8,278 nt of DNA, taken from Verrucomicrobiota bacterium. GTDB taxonomy: Bacteria; Verrucomicrobiota; Verrucomicrobiia; Limisphaerales; J093. Below, one piece after another: positions 1-6,475 of the stretch. The first letter of the stretch is position 1, and each line of letters begins with the position of its first letter. Where the stretch lies: contig JARYMD010000192.1 of NCBI GenBank assembly GCA_029907285.1, positions 1-8,278 of the forward strand. Reading direction: 5' to 3'. A program made the translations under genes and the position numbers. The notes below the pieces were generated by a model, which saw only the letters and a program-made list of their open reading frames with translations, searched no databases and was not told where the DNA came from.

Positions 1-95
1 TTGAACGTTGAGCGTTGAACGTTCGGTAACAGACGACCCGCGGGGTGAACCGATCGGAACGCTCAACGTGCAACGTTCAACTCGCAAGGTTCAAC
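1..95. repeat. Heptamer-repeat element, left copy
   Basis: Three heptamers of the form GAACGTT/GAGCGTT occupy 3-23. A 33-bp core follows (25-57), and then heptamers in the opposite orientation (AACGCTC, AACGTGC, AACGTTC and decayed versions) from 58 to about 92. The arms are therefore inverted about the core, and either strand could fold into a long hairpin. The basic hexamer AACGTT is itself a palindrome. Positions 10-81 align without gaps to the reverse complement of 8130-8201, with about 56 of 72 positions identical by hand count. The element may extend left beyond the window. No coding capacity is credible here. Its function is unknown; it resembles a dispersed intergenic repeat family rather than an insertion sequence. 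Confidence 0.8.
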
Positions 96-269
96 AACAC
101 AACTCACAAACGTATTCCGGCCGCACAAATAAGGTTGAAGTTCAACAGCCGTTGCCGCCATCGCGCTGCCTCGCCGAGTCTGCAGCGGCACTCGCGCGGT
201 TTTGGGGAATGCTTTGCCATTGCCAATTGGTGCCCGGTAGCGTTCAATCCAGCGCAAAAACTCGACTGC
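96..269. other. Leader region with no recognised feature
   Basis: Open frames cross this stretch, but their translations are low in hydrophobic pattern, rich in Arg and Cys, and resemble no known family. It probably holds the promoter and 5' leader of the downstream peptidase. A TTGCCA hexamer lies near 214, but no convincing -10 box follows at the right spacing, so no promoter is called. No clear Shine-Dalgarno sequence precedes any of the candidate peptidase starts. Confidence 0.4.
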
Positions 270-2477
270 ATGCATTCGCAAATGGAATCTCCGAGACCGA
301 TGATCTGGGCGGCAGGTTTCTGTTCAGTGGCCCTGGCATTATTGACAGTTGTCATGCTTCCTGGGTGCGCAAGCGGACGGCAAGAGGTTAAGGCGCGATC
401 GGGACGCCGTCTTGAATACCCCGCAACACCGAAGACGAATCAGGCGGACGTGTATCACGGAGTGACTGTGCCAGACCCTTACCGCTGGCTCGAGGATGAG
501 AACTCGCCGGCCACAGCAGCGTGGGTCGAGGCACAGAATCGGGTGACATTTGCGTGGCTCGGGTCGATTCCTGAACGCCCGGTCATCCGCGCCCGATTGC
601 AGCGGCTCTGGAATTACGAGAAATTCACTGCGCCACGCCGCGAGGGGAATCGGTATTTCTTTTCCTACAACAACGGGCTGCAGAACCAGCATGTGCTTTG
701 CGTGGCAGAATCAGTTGACCGTCCGCACAGGGTGCTCCTCGACCCAAACACGCTGTCGCCTGACGGAACTGTCGCACTGACCGGGTACGCAGTCAGCGAT
801 GATGGCCGTCTTTTGGCCCACGGTCTGGCTTCCGCCGGCTCTGATTGGCAGGAATGGCATGTCCGCGATGTCGATTCCGGCCGTGACCTTGAAGATCGGG
901 TTCGCTGGGTGAAGTTCTCAGGCGCGTCATGGACCAAAGACGGGCGCGGTTTCTTTTACAGCCGATACGATGAGCCCTCCGAAACAGAGAAGCTCACGAA
1001 GGTCAACTATTACCAGAAACTTTATTACCACCGCGTCGGCACGCCCCAGACTGAAGACAAGCTTATCTATCACCGGCCCGACCAAAAGGAATGGGGATTC
1101 CATGGGAGCGTCACGGACGATGGCCGATACTTGATAATCACCGTCACCCAGGGGACGGACAGGAAAACGCGGGTTTTCTATCTCGACCTGACAATAGAGA
1201 ACAGCAAGGTCGTCGAGCTGCTCAACGATTTCGACGCTGCTTACAACTTCATCGACAACGACGGTCCGGTGTTCTGGTTTCACACCGATCTGAACGCGTC
1301 CAGGGGCAGGATCATTGCAATCGACACTCGCCATCCTGAACGCGCCAACTGGCGCGAAGTCATCCCGCAAGCGCCGGAAACAATCGAAAGCGTGAACGTC
1401 GTCGGCAACAGGTTCATCGTGACCTACCTGAAAGACGCCCACACCCAGGTCAAACAGTTCCATCTGGACGGCCGTTTCGATCGTGAGATCGAACTGCCGG
1501 GCATTGGCACAGCCTCAGGATTCGGAGGAAAACGGTCGGACACGGAAACATTCTTCGCATTTTCGAGTTTCACCGTGCCCGGCCGAATCTACCGGTATGA
1601 CCTTGCAAACAACACCACATCGATATGGCGCGAAGCAAAAGTGGCTTTCAACCCGGACGACTACGAAACTCGCCAGTTCTTCTGCACAAGCAAGGACGGC
1701 ACCAAGGTGCCGGTTTTCGTCACGCACCGCAAAGGCCTGAAGCTGGACGGACGGCGTCCAACGCTTCTGTATGGTTACGGCGGTTTCAACATCAGCATCA
1801 CGCCGTCGTTCAGCGTGGCCAACCTGACATGGATGGAGATGGGCGGGGTTTACGCAGTTGCCAATCTCAGAGGCGGCGGTGAATACGGCGAAGACTGGCA
1901 TCAGGCCGGCACAAAACTGCAAAAACAGAATGTGTTCGACGATTTCATTGCTGCGGCTGAATGGCTGATAAAGAATCGGTACACCCAACCCAAGCGCCTC
2001 GCTATCATGGGCGGCAGCAACGGTGGACTGCTCGTTGGCGCGTGCATGACACAGCGCCCCGACCTGTTCGGCGCGTGCCTCCCCGCAGTCGGCGTCATGG
2101 ACATGCTCAGGTTTCACAAGTTCACCATCGGCTGGGCATGGACAAGCGATTATGGGTCGCCTGAAAACCCCGAGGAATTTCGCGCGTTGCACGCTTACTC
2201 GCCCTACCACAATTTGAAGCCCGGCACACGGTATCCAGCGACGTTGGTCACCACCGCGGACCACGACGACCGTGTCGTGCCTGCGCACAGCTTCAAGTTT
2301 GCTGCCCGGCTCCAGGAGTGCCAGCGCGGGAGCGCGCCTGTCCTGATCCGCATTGAAACAAAGGCCGGCCACGGCGCGGGCAAGCCGACAACAAAACTCA
2401 TAGACGAAGCGGCAGACAAACTGGCTTTTCTGGTCAAGACGTTGAGGGTGAAAATGCCGCCGGATTTTGGGCAGTAA
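270..2477 (+). CDS. Prolyl oligopeptidase (S9A), predicted lipoprotein
   Basis: This serine peptidase cleaves short peptides after proline. The start at 270 gives 735 residues; 282 and 300 are also possible ATG starts, and none has a clear ribosome site. A hydrophobic stretch at about residues 11-29 ends in a lipobox, Leu-Pro-Gly-Cys with Cys33, predicting export and lipid anchoring. The mature N-terminus carries the family signature YHGVTVPDPYRWLED (about 62-76). A seven-bladed beta-propeller should span about 115-455 and the alpha/beta-hydrolase domain about 460-735. The catalytic triad is complete: Ser583 in GGSNGG, Asp666 in DHDDRVVP and His701 in AGHGAGKP. Tyr503 (oxyanion), Trp624 and Arg668 (substrate binding) match known positions of porcine POP. 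The open frame continues upstream to 45, into repeat DNA, so a longer start is unlikely. It converges with the next gene. The family assignment is secure; its physiological substrate is unknown. Confidence 0.95.
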   Translation: MHSQMESPRPMIWAAGFCSVALALLTVVMLPGCASGRQEVKARSGRRLEYPATPKTNQADVYHGVTVPDPYRWLEDENSPATAAWVEAQNRVTFAWLGSIPERPVIRARLQRLWNYEKFTAPRREGNRYFFSYNNGLQNQHVLCVAESVDRPHRVLLDPNTLSPDGTVALTGYAVSDDGRLLAHGLASAGSDWQEWHVRDVDSGRDLEDRVRWVKFSGASWTKDGRGFFYSRYDEPSETEKLTKVNYYQKLYYHRVGTPQTEDKLIYHRPDQKEWGFHGSVTDDGRYLIITVTQGTDRKTRVFYLDLTIENSKVVELLNDFDAAYNFIDNDGPVFWFHTDLNASRGRIIAIDTRHPERANWREVIPQAPETIESVNVVGNRFIVTYLKDAHTQVKQFHLDGRFDREIELPGIGTASGFGGKRSDTETFFAFSSFTVPGRIYRYDLANNTTSIWREAKVAFNPDDYETRQFFCTSKDGTKVPVFVTHRKGLKLDGRRPTLLYGYGGFNISITPSFSVANLTWMEMGGVYAVANLRGGGEYGEDWHQAGTKLQKQNVFDDFIAAAEWLIKNRYTQPKRLAIMGGSNGGLLVGACMTQRPDLFGACLPAVGVMDMLRFHKFTIGWAWTSDYGSPENPEEFRALHAYSPYHNLKPGTRYPATLVTTADHDDRVVPAHSFKFAARLQECQRGSAPVLIRIETKAGHGAGKPTTKLIDEAADKLAFLVKTLRVKMPPDFGQ

Positions 2478-2517
2478 GATCAGCCGGGCGCGTCAGGCCA
2501 CTCAGACGCGTCTGATC
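2478..2517. terminator. Possible bidirectional hairpin between convergent genes
   Basis: GATCAG (2478-2483) can pair with CTGATC (2512-2517), and CGCGTC (2489-2494) with GACGCG (2505-2510), leaving a 10-nt loop and a small asymmetric bulge. The right arm also contains a 14-bp perfect palindrome (2502-2515). It begins directly after the peptidase stop and lies between convergent genes, a usual place for a terminator. No T-tract follows on either strand, so intrinsic termination is only a guess. Confidence 0.35.
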
Positions 2518-2520
2518 TGT

Positions 2521-2542
2521 CCGACATGCGCAATCCTGTCGG
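2521..2542. terminator. Second small hairpin between convergent genes
   Basis: CCGACA (2521-2526) pairs with TGTCGG (2537-2542) around a 10-nt loop. It lies 27 bases beyond the stop of the minus-strand epimerase gene and beside the first hairpin. It has no T-tract on either strand. It could stop or stabilise the 3' end of one or both convergent transcripts, but it may also be chance in GC-rich DNA. Confidence 0.3.
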
Positions 2543-2569
2543 GGTCGTTCGAAGGGGCTATTTTGTGGT

Positions 2570-3634
2570 TTAGCTTCTTGCAACCACCTGCAGGCCTGTT
2601 TTCGTCGGTGCGTCAGCAAAGGATAGCACACCCCGAACCGAACTCACCCCACGGAACGGGTCGTTTGTAATCAGCAGATTGCCGTCCAGATCAAGGTAAT
2701 CTGTCAGCTCGGCAAGATGGGCTGCAGCAGTGATGAGCAAGCTCGATTCAATCATGCAGCCGAGCATTGTCTTGAGGCCGGCGCGGCGTGCGGTTTTCAA
2801 AGCCTCGAACGCGCTTGTTATGCCGCCGGCTTTCACCAGCTTGACATTCACTGCATGGAAAAGGCCTGCGCAACGCTCGATGTCGCCCGCGTTCACGTAA
2901 GATTCATCCCCCATGATTGGCAGTGGCGAGTGCGCCTTGAACCATGCCCAGTCCGATTTCGGAGTGTTTACCGGCATGGGTTGCTCGACGAATTGAATGT
3001 TGCCGTCAGAGGCCAGTCTCTCTATCTGGTTGAGCGCTTGTTCCTTTGTTTTCCATGCCTCGTTTGCATCGACTCTTATTGGTTTTGTGGGAGCAACCTC
3101 GCGGAGCGCGGCAAGGTTCGCGATATCATGCGGACTGCCGACCTTCAGCTTCAAGACGGGATAAGGTTCGGCCATGCGGACTTTTTCGCGGACAGTGTCG
3201 GGCGTGTCGATGCCGATGCTGAACGAAGTGACATGGCGCCCTTCAGTGAACCCGAGGCCGAGGTAATCGTGCACGGGTTTGCCTGCGATTTTGGCGGCGC
3301 CGTCGAGCAACGCGACGTTGACTGCGCATTTTGCAGCCGCGTTCCCTTGCGCCAGTTTGTCGAGGTACGCCATTGTCCCTGTGACATCGCGGAACGAAAG
3401 CAGCGATGGATCGATCTTCTGCAGGAAGCTGAGAACGGTCTGGGTGTTTTCCTTGTACCGTTCGGACGGGGAAGTTTCGCCGAGGCCGACGACGCCATCG
3501 TCATCTCTTAGTTCCACGAACACGACCTCTTCGGTCAAAGTGCCGCCGGTTCCATCTGGCTGCAGCTCGCGGGCGATTGTCCACTGGTGCGCGAGCTTAA
3601 GGCTGTGACTCCAATACTTTAGCTTCACAGGCAC
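2570..3634 (-). CDS. Dipeptide epimerase (L-Ala-D/L-Glu epimerase family)
   Basis: This is an enolase-superfamily enzyme of the muconate-lactonizing subgroup, 354 residues long, the usual family length. It should invert the alpha-carbon of the second residue of a dipeptide, classically L-Ala-D-Glu released from murein. The GTG start at 3634 is chosen because GAGG (3642-3645) sits 7 bases upstream on the same strand. The capping domain covers about 1-125 and the barrel about 130-340. The catalytic lysines are present: the KxK motif at 162/164 and Lys268 in VKLVKAGG. The metal ligands are Asp189 (RVDANEAW), Glu217 (VEQPMP) and Asp243 (GDES). The Asp-x-Asp pair 315/317 (YLDLDG), which binds the dipeptide amino group in this family, marks it as a dipeptide epimerase rather than an o-succinylbenzoate synthase. 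The exact dipeptide preference cannot be read here. It is cytoplasmic, with no signal peptide, and is divergent from the URO-D genes. Confidence 0.93.
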   Translation of the reverse strand: MPVKLKYWSHSLKLAHQWTIARELQPDGTGGTLTEEVVFVELRDDDGVVGLGETSPSERYKENTQTVLSFLQKIDPSLLSFRDVTGTMAYLDKLAQGNAAAKCAVNVALLDGAAKIAGKPVHDYLGLGFTEGRHVTSFSIGIDTPDTVREKVRMAEPYPVLKLKVGSPHDIANLAALREVAPTKPIRVDANEAWKTKEQALNQIERLASDGNIQFVEQPMPVNTPKSDWAWFKAHSPLPIMGDESYVNAGDIERCAGLFHAVNVKLVKAGGITSAFEALKTARRAGLKTMLGCMIESSLLITAAAHLAELTDYLDLDGNLLITNDPFRGVSSVRGVLSFADAPTKTGLQVVARS

Positions 3635-3721
3635 AACGACACCTCAAAACCGCCGGATAATCAATGCTTAAGTCAGGTACCTGCTGTGGGACAGGCTGCC
3701 GATTGGTTGGGCGGCAGTTGA
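3635..3721. promoter_or_regulatory. Divergent intergenic region with small palindromes
   Basis: This 87-bp gap separates the divergent epimerase and URO-D genes and must hold at least the epimerase promoter. CAGGTACCTG (3674-3683) is a perfect 10-bp palindrome that could be an operator. CTGCCG (3696-3701) and CGGCAG (3712-3717) form a 6-bp stem with a 10-nt loop just before the URO-D ATG, where a ribosome site would be. A GATAAT hexamer lies at 3656-3661 without a good -35 partner. No promoter is assigned with confidence. Confidence 0.4.
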
Positions 3722-4921
3722 ATGTCAAGCGTTGCAAAGTTGGCAATTCTCGAGCAAAAGTTGGTCGTGATTTCATCAAAAGAACTGGCGGGTCGGGCGC
3801 TTGCGGGGTTGCCTGTGCCGCGGGCGCCTGTGGGGCCGTTGGCGGTGCATTATTGTGCAAAAGTTTCCGGAGTCTCAGTCCGTGATTACACGAGCTCGGC
3901 GCGCAAGCTGGCCGAGTCGGTCATCCGCTACGCCGAGCGGTTTAACCCAGACGCGGTTTGGGTGTCGGCGGATACGTGGGTCAGCGCCGAGGCAATGGGC
4001 GCGCGCGTTGGGGCGGTGGATGAGAACCAGCCGTGGGCAGGGATTGGAGAGCCGCTGGTGCGGACTCGAGCTGACGTTGACCGGATACCGCCGCCTGACC
4101 CGAGCCGGCATGGGAGGTATCCTTTGATGTTGGACGCTCTGCAAAGGGTCGTTGAAGCCCTTGGCAGGGATTTCTACATTGTCGCTTGCTTCGATCAATA
4201 TCCATTCTCTCTCGCTGCGGCGCTGCTGGGGATCGAGAACCTCATGGTCAAGCTGCATGAAGAGCCGCAGTTAATCGAAGCTGTCATGGAACGCGCCCTC
4301 GAATACGGACTGGCGTACGGTCGCGCAATGGCAGATTGCGGCGCTGACATGCTCAGTGGCGGCGATTCGCCTGCAGGTGTTGTTGGGCCGCATGCTTATG
4401 CGGCGATTCCATGGGCGTTCGAGAAGCGCCTGATCAGGGAGCTGAAATCAAAGACAGGCAAACCTGTTTCGTTGCACATTTGCGGGCGTGCTGGTCCACT
4501 ACTGGCTCGGATGGCGCAGACAGGCGCCGATGTGCTTGAACTCGACTGGCAAGTGGACATTGCAGAAGCGTGCAAGGTTGTGGGGCCAGAGGTGGCAATC
4601 TGGGGCAACATTGATCCGGTCGCAGTGCTCGCCCATGGCACTCCCGCAGATGTTCGCGACGCGGCTGCCGCTGTGATTGCTGCTGTCCGCGCCAGTGGGC
4701 ATAGGCGGTTCGTGCTTAGTTCGGGCTGCACGCTTGCGATGGAAACGCCCGCGGAAAACCTCGAGGCAATGTTTGCTGTTGCGCGTGAATCAAGCGTTTT
4801 CAGCGCTTCACCAAGAAAACGTTGGCCATGGCCAGCCCTCTCCATTCGATCCAAGCAAACCAGTGCGGCGCATGCGACGCCCCATGCGCAGAAGGAACCA
4901 GCATTCCATGACATCGCTTGA
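3722..4921 (+). CDS. URO-D/methylcobamide methyltransferase-family protein (Zn-ligand type)
   Basis: The 399-residue product belongs to the uroporphyrinogen decarboxylase superfamily. It carries the ligand set of the methylcobamide:CoM methyltransferase branch (MtaA/MtbA type): His252-x-Cys254 in HICGRAG and Cys336 in SSGCTLAMETP. In that branch His, Cys and Cys bind zinc, which activates a thiol methyl acceptor; true HemE lacks this set. The WGNIDPVAVLAHGTP segment and the P-x-E-N-L segment are also typical. A corrinoid methyl-transfer role is inferred, with substrate and acceptor unknown. The ATG at 3722 lacks a good ribosome site. A GTG at 3767, just before ISSKEL where the family usually begins, is a fair alternative. 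The last 40 or so residues (about 358-399) are basic, not family-like, and overlap the next gene by 14 bases. It probably forms an operon with the next gene. Confidence 0.85.
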   Translation: MSSVAKLAILEQKLVVISSKELAGRALAGLPVPRAPVGPLAVHYCAKVSGVSVRDYTSSARKLAESVIRYAERFNPDAVWVSADTWVSAEAMGARVGAVDENQPWAGIGEPLVRTRADVDRIPPPDPSRHGRYPLMLDALQRVVEALGRDFYIVACFDQYPFSLAAALLGIENLMVKLHEEPQLIEAVMERALEYGLAYGRAMADCGADMLSGGDSPAGVVGPHAYAAIPWAFEKRLIRELKSKTGKPVSLHICGRAGPLLARMAQTGADVLELDWQVDIAEACKVVGPEVAIWGNIDPVAVLAHGTPADVRDAAAAVIAAVRASGHRRFVLSSGCTLAMETPAENLEAMFAVARESSVFSASPRKRWPWPALSIRSKQTSAAHATPHAQKEPAFHDIA

Positions 4922-5984
4922 ACGGGTCAAACGCGCATTGAAACACGAGCAGGTCGATCGTGTTCCAAGGCTTCTTTACGAGGAAGTTGTCGGGTACACA
5001 CAGCCAATCGCGAGACTGCTTGCATCGCACTGGGCGCCTGAGCCGCCGCGGGATTATTTTCGGATGGACCTCACCCGTGTTTTGCCACGGCCGACCCGGC
5101 TGCCGCGCGAGCGGTTTTCACCATGGCTGGGGGAAACCGCCCAGGATGTGATTGCAAATGGTCTTGTGGATGAATGGGGCGTTGTCCGCAAGCCCGAGGG
5201 CGCACATGAATTGGTGCGTATCGAGTCCCCGCTGCGGCATTTGCAAGGGATCGCAGAGCTGGAGAAGTATCCTTGGCCGGACCTTGACCAGGATTACCGG
5301 TATGAAACCGTGGCGGGGGAAGTTGATGTGCTGCACGGGCGCGGGTTTGCCGTTGTTGGATACGCGGGGAGTGTGTTCGAGCGCGCATGGTACTTGAGAG
5401 GGTTCGAACAGATGTTCGTTGATCTGGCGGTGAACGCATCGTTTGCAGATGCTTTGCTGGCGCGCACAGCAGCGTTCCAGCGGCAAGTGGCGGTCAGGTT
5501 TGCAAAGGCGGGCGTGGACATCGTGTTGCTTGGGGACGACATTGCCGGCCAACGCGGTTTGTTGATGAGCCTTTCGACATGGCGCAAGCATCTCAAGCCG
5601 CACTTGAAGGCAACAGTCGCCGCCGTCAAATCAGCCAATCGGGACGTCTTTGTCTGCTATCATTCAGATGGAAATGTCGAATCAGCAGTGCCAGATCTGA
5701 TTGAGATTGGCGTTGACATTCTCAATCCCGTGCAACCCGAGTGTGTGGATGTGGCCGGGCTGCACAAGAAGTACGGCCGTGAAATCTGTTTTTGGGGAAC
5801 TGTGAGTGTGCAGCACACAATGCCATTCGGCTCGCCAGAACAAGTAAAAGCCGAGGTCGCGGAGCGGATTCGCACAATTGGCGCCTCAGGCGGCCTGATT
5901 CTTTCGCCTGCACACCGGCTTGGGCCTGAGGTGCCGTGGGCGAACATTGTGGCTTTCTTCGAGGCTTCGGACCATCCATGGTAA
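4908..5984 (+). CDS. URO-D superfamily protein, variant ligand set
   Basis: The 358-residue product is a second URO-D superfamily barrel. The ATG at 4908 is chosen because the following MTSLERVKRALKHEQVDRVP segment is the standard family N-terminus. A GAAGGAA ribosome site lies at 4891-4897, spaced a little long. The open frame continues upstream to 4677 but overlaps the previous gene there without family-like sequence. Recognisable segments are GDDIAG, VDILNPVQPE, FWGTVSVQHTMPFG and a final PEVPWANIVAFFEA. Where its neighbour has His-x-Cys and Cys, this protein has His252-x-Asp254 (YHSDGN) and His336 (SPAHRLG). It may therefore bind a different metal, or the same metal with changed reactivity. 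Similar proteins are usually annotated only as URO-D domain proteins. Heme synthesis is unlikely, because no other heme gene is nearby. The stop codon overlaps the arm of a palindromic element. Confidence 0.85.
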   Translation: MTSLERVKRALKHEQVDRVPRLLYEEVVGYTQPIARLLASHWAPEPPRDYFRMDLTRVLPRPTRLPRERFSPWLGETAQDVIANGLVDEWGVVRKPEGAHELVRIESPLRHLQGIAELEKYPWPDLDQDYRYETVAGEVDVLHGRGFAVVGYAGSVFERAWYLRGFEQMFVDLAVNASFADALLARTAAFQRQVAVRFAKAGVDIVLLGDDIAGQRGLLMSLSTWRKHLKPHLKATVAAVKSANRDVFVCYHSDGNVESAVPDLIEIGVDILNPVQPECVDVAGLHKKYGREICFWGTVSVQHTMPFGSPEQVKAEVAERIRTIGASGGLILSPAHRLGPEVPWANIVAFFEASDHPW

Positions 5985-6051
5985 CCCGGAAATCTCACCG
6001 GCCAACCCTCCGGATACATGCATGTGTTCAACTTGGTGAGGTTTCCGGGTT
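5983..6051 (+). repeat. 69-nt near-palindromic element
   Basis: A 17-nt left arm (5983-5999) pairs with a 17-nt right arm (6035-6051) with one T/G position. Inside, 6012-6020 can pair with 6021-6029 with two more G/T pairs, centred on the palindrome ACATGCATGT (6016-6025). All three imperfect pairs are G-U on a plus-strand RNA and A-C on a minus-strand RNA, which favours a role for the plus-strand transcript. The last two bases of the URO-D stop codon are the first two of the left arm. There is no T-tract after it and no obvious target-site duplication. It could be an mRNA 3'-end stabiliser, a terminator, or a miniature mobile repeat. Confidence 0.7.
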
Positions 6052-6100
6052 AGAAAGGCTTGCAGGCACCCGGGAAAAGTCCGACGATTGAACCGTTGTG

Positions 6101-6475
6101 ATGGCACACATCCTTCTTGTCGAAGACAATGAGATGAACCGCGACATGCTGAGTCGCCGGCTCGAACGCAGAGGCTTCAAGGTCACATGCGCTGTCGATG
6201 GCGCCGAGGGCGTGGCCAAGGCCAGAGAAACTGCCCCAGACATAATTTTGATGGACATGAGCCTGCCAGTGTTGGACGGATGGGAAGCGACCCGCGAGTT
6301 GAAAGCCGACCCTGCAACACGTCAGATTCCGGTTATCGCGCTCACCGCTCATGCAATGGCCGCGGATGAACAGCAGGCGCGTGACGCCGGATGCGACGAT
6401 TTCGATACCAAGCCGGTTGACCTCGAGCGGTTGCTCGGAAAGATCGGGGTTTTGCTTGCCAAAAAGTCGAGCTGA
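6101..6475 (+). CDS. Single-domain response regulator (CheY/DivK type)
   Basis: The 124-residue product is one receiver domain with no output domain. The acidic pair Glu8-Asp9 (LLVEDNE), the phospho-acceptor Asp52 (LMDMSLPVLDG), Thr82 (ALTAH) and Lys104 (DTKP) are all in place, so it should accept phosphate from a histidine. The ATG at 6101 directly follows a GTG at 6098 that could also start; no strong ribosome site helps to choose. The stop overlaps the next ATG (TGATG, 6473-6477), so the two proteins are probably made together by translational coupling. A natural reading is a phosphate shuttle or sink for the H-box/receiver/cyclase protein encoded next. No histidine kinase lies in the window, so the upstream signal is unknown. 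Confidence 0.93.
   Translation: MAHILLVEDNEMNRDMLSRRLERRGFKVTCAVDGAEGVAKARETAPDIILMDMSLPVLDGWEATRELKADPATRQIPVIALTAHAMAADEQQARDAGCDDFDTKPVDLERLLGKIGVLLAKKSS

Noticed and set aside
45..269. N-terminal 75-residue extension of the peptidase open frame
   Set aside because: It begins inside the heptamer repeat, reads as non-family Arg/Cys-rich sequence, and would place the lipoprotein signal in the middle of the protein.
1515..2372. 285-residue open frame on the minus strand
   Set aside because: It lies wholly opposite the peptidase catalytic domain, has no recognisable domain, and is explained by the codon bias of the real gene.
2717..3511. 264-residue open frame on the plus strand
   Set aside because: It lies antisense to the epimerase gene, which has every catalytic residue; the translation resembles no family.
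2570..3634. o-Succinylbenzoate synthase or muconate cycloisomerase
   Set aside because: The Asp-x-Asp pair at 315/317 and the overall motif set fit dipeptide epimerases, and no menaquinone or aromatic-degradation gene is nearby.
4677..4907. Upstream extension of the second URO-D gene
   Set aside because: It overlaps conserved coding sequence of the first URO-D gene, while the family N-terminus begins exactly at the ATG at 4908.
3722..5984. HemE (heme-pathway uroporphyrinogen decarboxylase)
   Set aside because: The first protein has the zinc-ligand pattern of methyltransferases, the second is a divergent paralogue, and no other heme gene lies nearby.
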